A stretch of DNA of 64,000 bases from Desulfomicrobium sp. UBA5193 (GCA_002412965.1 DHWB01000007.1:1-64000); one strand, 5' to 3'. Counted from the first letter of the stretch, positions 36,557-44,964 are shown. A program made the numbers and translations. Notes: a model not told the origin generated them from the letters alone.

Positions 36557-36976
36557 ATGAACAAGATGAAGCTTCTGATCGTGGACGACGAGAAGGATCT
36601 GTGCCGCATTCTCGCCGACCGGCTGAATATCCTGTACGGCGTATCCCCGGATGTCGCCCATACCGGTGATGACGCCCTGGATATGGTCAAGAAGAAAAGT
36701 TACGATGTCGTGGTTCTCGACATCGAGATGCCCGGCATCGACGGCATCGAAACCCTGAAACAGATCAAGGCAATCAACTCCAAGATCCAGGTCGTGCTCT
36801 TCACCGGACACGGCAGCGAAGAAACCCGCCGCCTGGCCGAAGTCATGGGCGCGTTCAGCTATGTCGACAAGATCGACGGCCTGCCCAAGCTGGCTCCCAT
36901 GATCGAAGGCGCCTTCCGTCTGCGCAAGGTGCTCGAAGACACCTATGCCGACGCGGCCATGAACGAATACAATTAA
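36557..36976 (+). CDS. Single-domain response regulator
   Basis: A 139-residue receiver (LLIVDDEKDLC, VVLDIEMPGIDG, VVLFTGHG), but the usual Lys-Pro near the end of the domain reads SYVDKIDGLPK. The C-terminal helix is extended by 20 residues. ATG at 36557 is favoured over 36551 because AAGGAGG is then seven bases away. Last gene of the operon. Confidence 0.88.
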   Translation: MNKMKLLIVDDEKDLCRILADRLNILYGVSPDVAHTGDDALDMVKKKSYDVVVLDIEMPGIDGIETLKQIKAINSKIQVVLFTGHGSEETRRLAEVMGAFSYVDKIDGLPKLAPMIEGAFRLRKVLEDTYADAAMNEYN

Positions 36977-36997
36977 GGTTTTACGGCAAGGTGAAAG

Positions 36998-37033
36998 AAA
37001 AGGGGACTGTCCGGTAGGATGGTCCCCTTTTTC
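36998..37033 (+). terminator. Terminator of the phosphorelay operon
   Basis: AAAAGGGGAC (36998-37007) pairs with GTCCCCTTTT (37022-37031), ending in a T run. Confidence 0.88.
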
Positions 37034-37110
37034 AATAATTCGGGCATTGCGCTGGTTACATGCCTGTCCAGGCATGCGCACCGCAACACCAGCCTGCGCG
37101 TCGCCTCGAA

Positions 37111-37190
37111 GTCATCCCCGCGAAGGCGGGGGATCCAGGTCTTGAACGGTTGCAGCTCGCAGGATGGATTCCCGCCTTCGCGGGAATGAC
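37111..37190. repeat. Inverted pair of CCCGCGAAGGCGGG repeats
   Basis: GTCATCCCCGCGAAGGCGGG begins at 37111, and an inverted version ending CGCCTTCGCGGGAATGAC closes at 37190. Each unit is itself palindromic around CGCGAAGGCG. It matches the widespread ATTCCCGCGAAAGCGGGAAT (dRS3-like) intergenic repeat. It lies between the convergent operons. Confidence 0.75.
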
Positions 37191-37310
37191 ACCAGGCGGT
37201 GCGTGGACAGTGGTGACTTGCGATATGCAGTTCATGCCTGCCCAGTGGGGGCTGACGAGTTGTAGCCGTCGGGATGAATGCCCCGGCGCAGAATGCCGCC
37301 TGCCGAAGGC

Positions 37311-37670
37311 CTATCCAAGCCCCAACAACAGGCGAAGCCTGTCCATGACTTTGATCCCCTGGTCGCGTCCGGAGTTCTCCGGCACGGCGCAAAGCACGCC
37401 CAGCCCTTCGCTGTCTTCGTGGAACGCTTCCTCGTCCATGTCCGTGACGACCACGGTGCTCAGCATGGCGTTCACACGCAAGAGATCCATCAGAAAAGTC
37501 TTGTACTTCATGCCTGGCATCGCCGCGTCGACAACGACGAGCTGCCACGGCGGGGTCTTTGCCCTGCTCAGGACATCATCGGAAGCCGTTGCCCATTCGA
37601 CATCGCCCCCCAAACCCTGGGCAAATTCGAGCAACGATTCTTTCCGATCGGTGAGAATGACCACGTGCAT
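37311..37670 (-). CDS. Degenerate receiver-like protein
   Basis: A 119-residue protein with receiver-like layout: the central Asp is kept (LVVVDAAMPGMK) and a Thr follows (TVVVTDMDEE), but the N-terminal acidic pair is reduced (VILTDRKES) and the conserved Lys is missing (LCAVPENS). It is probably a pseudo-receiver that binds a partner without normal phosphorylation. It is the last gene of the minus-strand MinD/NifX operon. Confidence 0.7.
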   Translation of the reverse strand: MHVVILTDRKESLLEFAQGLGGDVEWATASDDVLSRAKTPPWQLVVVDAAMPGMKYKTFLMDLLRVNAMLSTVVVTDMDEEAFHEDSEGLGVLCAVPENSGRDQGIKVMDRLRLLLGLG

Positions 37671-37744
37671 GTCGGCCTCCTACAGGCGTCGTGAAAAAGG
37701 CCGGACGGTCTTCATCGGCAAAACCGCCCGACCAGCGAGGATGA

Positions 37745-38128
37745 CTAGTGTCCGCCGCCGCAGGTGTATTCCTGGGTGAATTTGACCAGGGTGCCCTTCA
37801 GGAGCGCGTCAACGGCCGTACCGACACTCGGTGCGCCCGCGCCATAAAAGACATCGATGCCGACCTGATTGAAACCCATGAGTGGGCGCATGCCCATGCC
37901 GCCGGCAATGAGCAGGTTGACGCCGTTCTGGGCCAGATGGTTGACCGGGGCCATGCAACCGCCCTGTTCATGGGGGACGTTGGGCAACGTGCTGACCTGG
38001 GACACGGCACCATTTTCAACGTCGATGATGGTGTAAAGATCACAGTGACCAAAGTGGGCACCGACTTCAGCTTCAAGTCCGCCGGGAAGAGCCGAGGGGA
38101 CTGCAATTCTAACATTTTCCATGACCAT
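37745..38128 (-). CDS. NifX/ORP-like protein
   Basis: A 127-residue protein of the dinitrogenase FeMo-cofactor (NifX, NafY, orange protein) family. Family signs: VGAHFGHCDLYTIIDVENG, GGCMAPVNHLAQNGVNLLIAG and GIDVFYGAGAP. A terminal CGGGH may bind metal. ATG at 38128 is favoured over 38149 because AAGGAG lies just before it. Its neighbours are two MinD/ferredoxin ATPases, as in the orange-protein loci of Desulfovibrio. Confidence 0.85.
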   Translation of the reverse strand: MVMENVRIAVPSALPGGLEAEVGAHFGHCDLYTIIDVENGAVSQVSTLPNVPHEQGGCMAPVNHLAQNGVNLLIAGGMGMRPLMGFNQVGIDVFYGAGAPSVGTAVDALLKGTLVKFTQEYTCGGGH

Positions 38129-38149
38129 GTTTCTCCTTGTTCCGTACAC

Positions 38150-39022
38150 TTATGATTTTAAAAGATCCGTAATCGCTTGCCATGCCTGACGAACTTGCGT
38201 GCCAATCTCGCTGTCCGGGCCTTCGGTCACGGCCTGACGCCGCACCATGGCTTCGGTGACCGCCGTGTCGTGGGACAACAACGCCGCCAGCGTATACCCT
38301 TTTTCCGAACACAACGCACCAATTCGACTTGTTTGCTCTGGATTAAGATCGTGCTTGTTGACCACGACGGCAACCTTGGTGCGAAAATGATCGCACAGGC
38401 TGGCCACCCTCTCCAGATCGTGCACGCCCGACGGGGTCGGTTCGGTCACGACCACGGCCAGATCCGTCTGCGAGAGGGAGGCGATGACCGGACAACCGAT
38501 GCCCGGCGCGCCATCGCACAAGATAAGCTTTAAGCCGCGCTCTTCGGCGAGCACCCGGGCTTCCTTCTTCAGGCGCGAAACCAGGAGGCCCGAGTTTTCC
38601 TGTCCGGGGAAAAGCTGTGCATGCACCATCGGGCCGAACCGCGTCTCGCTCATGTAATGCTGCCCGCAATGCCTGGGGGGAAAGTCTATGGCCTGTTCCG
38701 GGCAAAAAGCCACGCAGACCTTGCACCCTTCGCACCGCAGTGGGGCAATGCTGAAAACGCCGTCCTTCTCGTCGATGGCGCCGTAACGGCACATGGACGC
38801 GCAAAGACCGCATCCCACGCATTTCTGAGGGTCGATGACCGCCTCGTGTCCGGAAATGAAGGCCTCGTCACGGATGATAGTGGGGTCAAGCAGGAGATGC
38901 AGATCCGGAGCGTCCACATCAAGGTCACAGATCACCTTGCTCTCGGCCAAATGGGCGAATGCCGCAGTCAGGGAAGTCTTTCCCGTGCCGCCTTTGCCGC
39001 TGATCACAACTACCTCACGCAT
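38150..39022 (-). CDS. MinD/Mrp-like ATPase with inserted ferredoxin domain
   Basis: A 290-residue P-loop ATPase with deviant Walker A GKGGTGKTSL at the start, two 4Fe-4S clusters inserted at about 65-115 (CVGCGLCASMCRYG and CEGCKVCVAFCPEQ) and Walker B LILCDGAPGIGCP. In Desulfovibrio such proteins belong to the ORP complex. ATG at 39022 has AAGGAGG and overlaps the stop of the paralogue by eight bases. A role in cluster or metal-cofactor assembly fits the family. Confidence 0.9.
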   Translation of the reverse strand: MREVVVISGKGGTGKTSLTAAFAHLAESKVICDLDVDAPDLHLLLDPTIIRDEAFISGHEAVIDPQKCVGCGLCASMCRYGAIDEKDGVFSIAPLRCEGCKVCVAFCPEQAIDFPPRHCGQHYMSETRFGPMVHAQLFPGQENSGLLVSRLKKEARVLAEERGLKLILCDGAPGIGCPVIASLSQTDLAVVVTEPTPSGVHDLERVASLCDHFRTKVAVVVNKHDLNPEQTSRIGALCSEKGYTLAALLSHDTAVTEAMVRRQAVTEGPDSEIGTQVRQAWQAITDLLKS

Positions 39023-39884
39023 GCACGACCTCCTTGGCCAGCTGCCGCAAGTCCCGGCCCAGCTTGGAAAACAGCTCGCCCAGATCCGAATCCAGTTCGG
39101 CCAGGATAAATCCCTTGGAATAATGCTCCGCAATGTCGCGGCGGTAGGGAATTTCAGCCAGAATCGGCAGGTTTTGGGCCGCGCAAAATTCATAGACACG
39201 ATTATCCCCGAGCCCTGCCCGGTTGATGACCACGGCGATGGGCTTCTCGTAAGGCGAGAAGGCTTCCCAAGCCAACTTGAAATCATGAAAACCGAATGGT
39301 GTGGGCTCGGTGACCAGCACGATGACATCGCTGTCGGCGACTGCGCTCATGGCCGGACAACTCACGCCGGGAGGGGCGTCAACAAGTACATCCATGGACT
39401 GCTCCGCGCTCTCGGCCCGCATGCACGAACGCACGTAGCGCATGAGCGGCGGGCTCATGGCCTCGCCAACGCGCAGCCGCCCGGTCAGGCACGGCAGCGT
39501 CGCACGGGAAACGCCCCGCTCCATGACCCCGAGCTCACGCGTCCCCACACTGATGGCGCCCTCGGGGCAGATGGCCATGCAGCCGCCGCACCCATGACAC
39601 ATCTCCGGAAAGGTCATGATGGCCTTGCCCATGACCGCGATGGCCTTGAACTGGCACAGCTCGGCGCACTTGCGGCAATATGTGCATTTGCTCTCGTCCA
39701 CCACAGGGACTTCGAGAGTCACGATTTCCGTGCCTGTTATTTCAGGTTTCAGGAACAAATGAAGATTGGGCTCTTCCACGTCCAGATCAACGGCCATCAG
39801 AGGCCGGGACCACGTCACGGCCAGAGAGGCCGTGACCGTGGTCTTGCCTGTGCCGCCCTTTCCGCTGGCAACCGAAACGATCAT
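39015..39884 (-). CDS. MinD/Mrp-like ATPase with inserted ferredoxin domain
   Basis: A 289-residue paralogue of the neighbouring ATPase: Walker A GKGGTGKTTV, ferredoxin motifs CTYCRKCAELCQF and CHGCGGCMAICPEG at about 65-110, and VLVDAPPGVSCP as Walker B. The two likely form a heterodimer. Their conservation as an adjacent pair is characteristic of orange-protein loci in sulfate reducers (family knowledge). Ten bases separate it from the DUF134-NifX gene upstream. Confidence 0.9.
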   Translation of the reverse strand: MIVSVASGKGGTGKTTVTASLAVTWSRPLMAVDLDVEEPNLHLFLKPEITGTEIVTLEVPVVDESKCTYCRKCAELCQFKAIAVMGKAIMTFPEMCHGCGGCMAICPEGAISVGTRELGVMERGVSRATLPCLTGRLRVGEAMSPPLMRYVRSCMRAESAEQSMDVLVDAPPGVSCPAMSAVADSDVIVLVTEPTPFGFHDFKLAWEAFSPYEKPIAVVINRAGLGDNRVYEFCAAQNLPILAEIPYRRDIAEHYSKGFILAELDSDLGELFSKLGRDLRQLAKEVVHA

Positions 39885-39893
39885 GATGACACC

Positions 39894-40586
39894 CTATCTG
39901 TTTGGAGAGTCGGTGAATTCAACCTTGCCCGCCTTGTATGCTTCCACCGCATCGGCCACGGTGCCACCGCTCATGTTGTGGCCTATCTTCACGCCCCCGC
40001 CTTTGAGGGCTGAAAAAGCCTTGGGGCCAACGCTCCCGGTCAGGAGCACAGATGCTCCGGCGTTGATGATGTTTTCAGCGGCCTGAATGCCGGCCCCATG
40101 CGACAGGGTCTGGGAACCGCCGTTGTCGATGTACTTGGACTCCATGGTCTCAAGATCGACGACGACGAATCCCGCGGCGCGGCCAAAACGCGGATCAACG
40201 CGGTCAGTCATGTTCGGGCCTTCACTGGTTATGGCTATCTTGGTCATGCTAAGCTCCTTCCTGCGGGCCGACACACGGTCCGGATACAGTTGTAAACAAG
40301 GCATCTGGGCATCATGAGCGATGTGCAGCGCCAACCCATCCACAAGCGCCTTGGCCACGACACGACGGGCATCTCCAAGGATGCGGCCGAACGTGTGCCG
40401 TGAGACATGCATGCGCTCGGCACCTTCTTCCATGCTCAGGCCCTGATAGTCGGACAGGCGCAGGGCTTCAAAGCCATCCATGGTCAAATAGACTTCCGTC
40501 AGTTCGCGCAGGGGAATTCCCTGCGGTTTGAAAAAGGACGCCTTGGGGCATCCTTCGATGCGGCGGCATTTCCTGGGTCGTGGCAT
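39894..40586 (-). CDS. DUF134 helix-turn-helix fused to a NifX-like domain
   Basis: 230 residues: a DUF134 DNA-binding part (1-105; MPRPRKCRRIEGCPKASFFK, FEALRLSDYQGLSMEEGAERM) joined to a NifX-type domain (about 115-230; VDPRFGRAAGFVVVD, LLTGSVGPKAFSALKGGGV). The fusion suggests a regulator that reads a metal cofactor. ATG at 40586 has GGAGA. A palindrome (TGCTCA-AA-TGAGCA, 40600-40613) lies just upstream. Confidence 0.85.
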   Translation of the reverse strand: MPRPRKCRRIEGCPKASFFKPQGIPLRELTEVYLTMDGFEALRLSDYQGLSMEEGAERMHVSRHTFGRILGDARRVVAKALVDGLALHIAHDAQMPCLQLYPDRVSARRKELSMTKIAITSEGPNMTDRVDPRFGRAAGFVVVDLETMESKYIDNGGSQTLSHGAGIQAAENIINAGASVLLTGSVGPKAFSALKGGGVKIGHNMSGGTVADAVEAYKAGKVEFTDSPNR

Positions 40587-40599
40587 GGCTTCTCCGTTT

Positions 40600-40613
40600 T
40601 GCTCAAATGAGCA
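40600..40613. promoter_or_regulatory. Palindrome upstream of the DUF134-NifX gene
   Basis: TGCTCA-AA-TGAGCA, 14 bases before the start codon and just past the Gly-rich gene (on the minus strand). Related in form to the TGAAC-N4-GTTCA repeat at 41262. Candidate DUF134 site. Confidence 0.4.
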
Positions 40614-40614
40614 T

Positions 40615-40863
40615 TTATGCCTGTGAATTTTCCTTGTCAATCCCTGCCGGAACCGGTTCCGGAACCACGGGATCGCTCACGCAAGATCCATCCCGACGCT
40701 TGCGACCCGGACCAACCCCGGCCTGACCTCCGGCTACGCCTCCTGAACCAGCACCCGGGCCCTGCTTGCGACATCCGCCCTGTCCCCGACCGCCCTGGCC
40801 TCCGCCACCCTGGCCTCGACCACCTCTTCCACCCTGTCCGCCTTGTCCGGTACGTCCTGGCAT
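40615..40863 (-). CDS. Small Gly-rich protein
   Basis: An 82-residue, very Gly/Arg/Gln-rich protein (MPGRTGQGGQGGRGGRG, then CRKQGPGAG) with two cysteines. AAGGAG at proper distance from ATG 40863 supports expression. Small Gly-rich proteins of this type accompany NifX/DUF134/MinD clusters. It overlaps, in another frame, the 3' end of the DUF134 gene upstream by about 130 bases, so one of the two is probably shorter than drawn. Confidence 0.6.
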   Translation of the reverse strand: MPGRTGQGGQGGRGGRGQGGGGQGGRGQGGCRKQGPGAGSGGVAGGQAGVGPGRKRRDGSCVSDPVVPEPVPAGIDKENSQA

Positions 40864-41246
40864 GATATGTCTCCTTGTTTCCGCCCCGCTTCCCTGGCGC
40901 AATCTTGTGTGCGCCGGCAATACGGAGCCATGTTTTGTTCTTTATTTCCACTTGTCGCAGTGTGCTCCCCATCCACTTCGATCCGGATGGCCCATCCTCG
41001 CGACAGGGCCCGCGCCACCTGGGTGCGCGCCTCAGCCAGAATGCGACTGAGGGTGGGACGGGAGACCTGCATCAAAACTGCGGCCTCTTCCTGACTCATC
41101 CCTTCGCCGTCCACCAGACGCATCGCCTCAAGCCCGTCCAGGCCGAGCACGACGCCATAGAGTTGCCCCATGGGCACACCCTGCGGCTTGAAAACCGTCA
41201 CCGCAGGCACATCGGCCACAATCCTGCATTTTCTTCTGCGTCCCAC
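40734..41246 (-). CDS. DUF134 family regulator
   Basis: 170 residues in the open frame. The first 105 are a clear DUF134 domain (MGRRRKCRIVADVPAVTVF, GVVLGLDGLEAMRLVDGEGM) with a helix-turn-helix (SQEEAAVLMQVSRPTLSRIL). The last 60 residues are Glu/Arg/Ala-rich and overlap the Gly-rich gene, with no family resemblance; they may be a read-through tail or mark a recent frameshift. It is the first gene of the operon, with a promoter and inverted repeat directly upstream, so it probably regulates itself. Confidence 0.82.
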   Translation of the reverse strand: MGRRRKCRIVADVPAVTVFKPQGVPMGQLYGVVLGLDGLEAMRLVDGEGMSQEEAAVLMQVSRPTLSRILAEARTQVARALSRGWAIRIEVDGEHTATSGNKEQNMAPYCRRTQDCAREAGRKQGDISCQDVPDKADRVEEVVEARVAEARAVGDRADVASRARVLVQEA

Positions 41247-41261
41247 GAGCTCTCCTTATTA

Positions 41262-41303
41262 TGAACTTATGTTCAAAATAATACCCGCATTTCCATCTGT
41301 CAA
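41262..41303 (-). promoter_or_regulatory. Sigma-70 promoter with operator for the DUF134 operon
   Basis: On the minus strand, TTGACA (41303-41298), a 17-base spacer and TATTTT (41280-41275) are followed at once by the inverted repeat TGAAC-N4-GTTCA (41275-41262). The repeat overlaps the -10 and start region, the position of a repressor site. The rest of 41304-41560 is AT-rich and shows no gene. Confidence 0.65.
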
Positions 41304-41575
41304 CCGATGCACTTTTTTTAATGCCACTTATTTTGCTTTTGCAACTTTAATTGCAATCGCCATCCCCCTTTCCCACGACCTTCCAAAGGACGCGCCACAT
41401 ACTTTTGTCAATATTTATTGCAAAACCGCACCCTACTCCCGTCAACGAGCCCTCCCCGAAGCACCTGAAACCCACCTCTGTCCAAACTGAGTACGAAACT
41501 CAACATTCTGAATTAAAATACTAAATATAAAAAATAATAGCTCGGCGCAAAACATGGGCGCTCACAAAGCCGTTC

Positions 41576-41591
41576 TGGCACGATCCTTCCT
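41576..41591 (+). promoter_or_regulatory. Possible sigma-54 promoter of the liv-type operon
   Basis: TGGCAC-GATCC-TTCCT: a perfect -24 element but a -12 element with CC for GC. The operon downstream encodes its own sigma-54 response regulator. Start codon is 43 bases downstream. Confidence 0.4.
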
Positions 41592-41633
41592 TAAGTACTT
41601 GAAAACCTGTTCACCCCGAGAAAAGGAGCAACC

Positions 41634-42287
41634 ATGTTTGTAGGGCTCAAGATGCTCAAGAATTTCATCGCCATGCCGCCCGATGCCCTGGTCGAGGACG
41701 CGCAGCGGCTCATGGACGAGCAGCAGCTCTGGATGCTGTTCGTGGTCAAGGACGGAAAGCTGGCGGGTTATGTGCGCACGGAGGATATCAGCGCGGCCAT
41801 GCCCTCGCTCATGACCGGCCTGGACAAGCATGAACTCAACTATCTGCTCTCCAAGCTGACCGTCGGACGGATCATGCGCAAGGACATGATCTCCGTCGCT
41901 CCGGAAGCGGAAATCGAAACCGCCGCCATGCTCATGCATGCCAAGAACCTGGCCGGTCTCGCCGTGGTCAACCCGGACGGCGATCTCATCGGCTACATCA
42001 ACCGCACGGTCATGCTCGAAGTGCTGGCCGAGGAGATGGGCTACGGACAGGGCGGCTCGCGCATCGTGTTCGAGGTCGTGGACCGGCCCGGGGTGCTCAA
42101 AGAGGTTTCGGGCATCATCGACTCCCTCGGCTATTCCATCATCTCCACCGGCACCTTCACCCACCAGGACCGGCGCATGGTCGTCATCCGCGTGGACACG
42201 CCCAACCCATCCTCCATTGCCGCGGCCCTGCAGAAAGCCGGTTACGACGTGGTCGGGCCCGAGGATTTCAAGCATGAATGGCAGTAG
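41634..42287 (+). CDS. CBS-pair and ACT domain protein
   Basis: A 217-residue protein with two CBS motifs (about 10-55 and 75-130, PPDALVEDAQRLMDEQQLWM and VAPEAEIETAAMLMHAKNL) and an ACT domain (about 143-210, SRIVFEVVDRPGVLKEVSGI). CBS and ACT domains bind adenosine nucleotides and amino acids, so it may gauge energy or substrate for the transporter whose ATPase gene overlaps its end. Confidence 0.82.
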   Translation: MFVGLKMLKNFIAMPPDALVEDAQRLMDEQQLWMLFVVKDGKLAGYVRTEDISAAMPSLMTGLDKHELNYLLSKLTVGRIMRKDMISVAPEAEIETAAMLMHAKNLAGLAVVNPDGDLIGYINRTVMLEVLAEEMGYGQGGSRIVFEVVDRPGVLKEVSGIIDSLGYSIISTGTFTHQDRRMVVIRVDTPNPSSIAAALQKAGYDVVGPEDFKHEWQ

Positions 42288-43068
42288 TCCCCTGCTCGCG
42301 GTGCAGGAGGTCACCCTGACCTTCAAGAACGTGGCCGCCCTGTCCCGAGTGTCGTGCAGCGTACAAAAGGGAAGCATCACCTCGCTCATCGGCCCCAATG
42401 GCGCGGGCAAGACCAGCATGCTCAACTGCATCTCCGGCCGTTACACCCCTACCAAGGGCAAGATCAGCATGGGCGAGCGCGAACTCTCAGGCGTGCCCGC
42501 GCACAAGCGCACGGGCTTCGGCCTGGCCCGCACCTTCCAGAACATCGCGCTGTTCCGTGGCCTCTCGGTTCTCGACAATCTCATGGTCGGGCGCCACTCG
42601 CGCCTTAATTACGGACTGCTGGCCTCCATCTTCTACCTCGGCAAGGCCAGAGCCGAAGAGGATCGCCACAGGCAGCGGGTGGAAGAGATCATCGATTTCC
42701 TGAACCTCTCCCCCTACCGCCACCAGATAGCAGGACACCTGCCCTACGGGGTACAGAAAAAGGTCGAGCTGGGCCGCGCCCTGGCCGCCGAACCCGAACT
42801 GCTGCTGCTCGACGAACCCATGGCGGGCATGAACCTTGAGGAGACCGAGGACATGGCCCGCTCCATCCTCGACATCAACGAGGAGTGGGGCGTGACCGTC
42901 TTTCTGGTCGAGCACGACATGGGCGTGGTCATGGATCTCTCGGACCATGTCATCGTGCTCGACTTCGGCCGGGTGCTGGCCAGCGGAACGCCCGAAGCCA
43001 TCCAGAACAATCCCAAGGTCATCAGCGCCTATCTCGGCGATGATGACGCGCTCTATAAGGGACGCTAA
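42274..43068 (+). CDS. livG: Branched-chain-type ABC transporter ATPase LivG
   Basis: A 264-residue ABC ATPase: Walker A GPNGAGKTS, Q-loop FQNIALF, signature-like LPYGVQKKVELGRAL (in place of LSGGQ, with GVQKK) and Walker B LLLLDEPMAG. The GxARTFQNI and 40-residue insert after the Q-loop mark the LivG/HAAT group. It overlaps the CBS-ACT gene by 14 bases. Confidence 0.87.
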   Translation: MNGSSPLLAVQEVTLTFKNVAALSRVSCSVQKGSITSLIGPNGAGKTSMLNCISGRYTPTKGKISMGERELSGVPAHKRTGFGLARTFQNIALFRGLSVLDNLMVGRHSRLNYGLLASIFYLGKARAEEDRHRQRVEEIIDFLNLSPYRHQIAGHLPYGVQKKVELGRALAAEPELLLLDEPMAGMNLEETEDMARSILDINEEWGVTVFLVEHDMGVVMDLSDHVIVLDFGRVLASGTPEAIQNNPKVISAYLGDDDALYKGR

Positions 43069-44964
43069 ATGACCGCTCCGTACGAAACCACCCTCCCCAG
43101 ACTGCTCCTCGAAAACAGCCGGAACCGTCCCGGCCGCACGGCCCTGCGCGAAAAAAGCTTCGGCATCTGGCAGCCCTTTTCCTATTTGACGTACTGGACC
43201 ATCACCGCCGAGTTCGCGGCGGGCATGAAGGCCCTGGGCCTGGGCCGGGGAGACATCATCGTCATCATCGGCGACAACCGCCCCGAATGGCTCTGGGCGC
43301 AGCTGGCCATTCAGGGGCTGGGCGGCGTTTCCCTCGGGCTGTATCAGGATTCGCCAGGAGAAGAGATCGGCTACGTGTTCGAGCTCTCGAAGGCCCGCCT
43401 GGTTGTTGCCGAGGACCAGGAACAGGTCGACAAGATCCTGTCCATCCGAGACTCCCTGCCGCTCCTCGAATACGTCGTCTATCACGACTCCAAGGGCCTG
43501 ATCGGATACGATGCGCCGGGGCTCAAATCCTTCGACGAGATCCGCGCTCTCGGTAAAGCCAGTGCGCACGAATTCGAGAACTGGATCGAGGACGTCTCCC
43601 CGGACGACACGGCGCTCATCGCCACCACCTCCGGCTCCACCGGGCGGCCCAAGCTGGCCATGCTCTCGCACAAAAATCTCCTCTCCATGGCCTGGAACCT
43701 CGGCCAGTCCGACCCCAAGCGCGACACCGACGAGTTCGTGTCCTTCCTGCCCCTGGCCTGGATGGGCGAACAGATGATGGCCGTGTCCTCGGCCCTGTTG
43801 TTCGGATTTTGCGTCAATTTCCCCGAAGAACCAGACACCGTGCAGGAAAACATCCGCGAGATCGGGCCACACCTCATTTTCTCGCCGCCACGAGTCTGGG
43901 AGAACATGGCTGCCAAGGTCCGGGTGCGCATTATGGAGACCACCCGCTTCAAGCGTTTCCTCTTCAACACCTTCATGCCCATCGGGCTCAAATATGCAGG
44001 CGTGATCCTGCGCGGCGAGACGCCTTCAGCCGGCCTGCGCATGGCCAACAAGCTGGCCGACTGGGGACTCTTCCGGGCGCTGCGCGACCGGCTCGGCTTC
44101 TCGCGCATCCGCTCCGCGTCCACGGGCGGAGCTCCCTTGGGACCCGACACCTTCACCTTTTTTCACGCCATGGGTGTGAACCTGAAGCAGATTTACGGCC
44201 AGACCGAGATCGCGGGCATCTCCTGCATCCACCGCGATGGCGCGGTCAGCTTCGAGTCCGTGGGCGAACCCATCACCGGGACCGAGATCCGCATCTCCGA
44301 GGACGGCGAGATCCTGTCCAGAAGCGCCGCCGTGTTCAAAGGCTACCTCGGCAACGACGCCGCCACCGCCGAGACCATCACCGATGGCTGGCTGCACTCC
44401 GGGGACGCCGGATTCTTCAAGGACAACGGCCAGCTCGTCATCATCGACCGCCTCTCCGACGTCATGACCACGGGCAAGGGCGTGCGTTTCTCGCCACAGT
44501 TCATCGAGAACAAGCTCAAGTTCTCGACCTATGTGCAGGAAGCCGTGGTCCTCGGACACGAGCGCGAGTTCATCAGCGCCGTCATCTGCCTGGACGGCGA
44601 CATCGCAGGCCGCTGGGCCGAGTCCAAGGGCCTGACCCACACCACCTACCAGGACTTGGCGGCCAAGCCCGAGCTCTACGACCTGATCGAGTCCGAAATC
44701 CGGGCCATCAACCCCTCCCTGCAGCCCGGCACCGAAGTGACGCGCTTTGCCCTGCTCTTCAAGGAACTCGACGCCGACGACGGCGAACTGACCCGCACGA
44801 GGAAGATCCGGCGCAAGGTCATCAATGAACGCTACGCGGAGCTGATCCGCGCGCTGTACGACGGCACGGACAATACGGACCTGTGCATCGCCATCACCTA
44901 CCAGGACGGCTCGCACCGCGAGATGACGGGAGCCATCTGCATCCGCGACATCCGGCAACAGTAA
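43069..44964 (+). CDS. Long-chain-type acyl-CoA synthetase (AMP-forming)
   Basis: A 631-residue adenylate-forming ligase. The ATP-binding loop is ATTSGSTGRPKLAMLSH, the A5 motif is KQIYGQTEIAG, and the A8 core is GDAGFFKDNGQLVIIDR. It starts directly after livG and lies inside the transporter operon. It probably activates the imported carboxylic acid to its CoA thioester. Confidence 0.9.
   Translation: MTAPYETTLPRLLLENSRNRPGRTALREKSFGIWQPFSYLTYWTITAEFAAGMKALGLGRGDIIVIIGDNRPEWLWAQLAIQGLGGVSLGLYQDSPGEEIGYVFELSKARLVVAEDQEQVDKILSIRDSLPLLEYVVYHDSKGLIGYDAPGLKSFDEIRALGKASAHEFENWIEDVSPDDTALIATTSGSTGRPKLAMLSHKNLLSMAWNLGQSDPKRDTDEFVSFLPLAWMGEQMMAVSSALLFGFCVNFPEEPDTVQENIREIGPHLIFSPPRVWENMAAKVRVRIMETTRFKRFLFNTFMPIGLKYAGVILRGETPSAGLRMANKLADWGLFRALRDRLGFSRIRSASTGGAPLGPDTFTFFHAMGVNLKQIYGQTEIAGISCIHRDGAVSFESVGEPITGTEIRISEDGEILSRSAAVFKGYLGNDAATAETITDGWLHSGDAGFFKDNGQLVIIDRLSDVMTTGKGVRFSPQFIENKLKFSTYVQEAVVLGHEREFISAVICLDGDIAGRWAESKGLTHTTYQDLAAKPELYDLIESEIRAINPSLQPGTEVTRFALLFKELDADDGELTRTRKIRRKVINERYAELIRALYDGTDNTDLCIAITYQDGSHREMTGAICIRDIRQQ

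Noticed and set aside
42487..43872. Minus-strand open frame of 461 codons
   Set aside because: Antisense to livG and the acyl-CoA synthetase; high GC leaves long chance frames.
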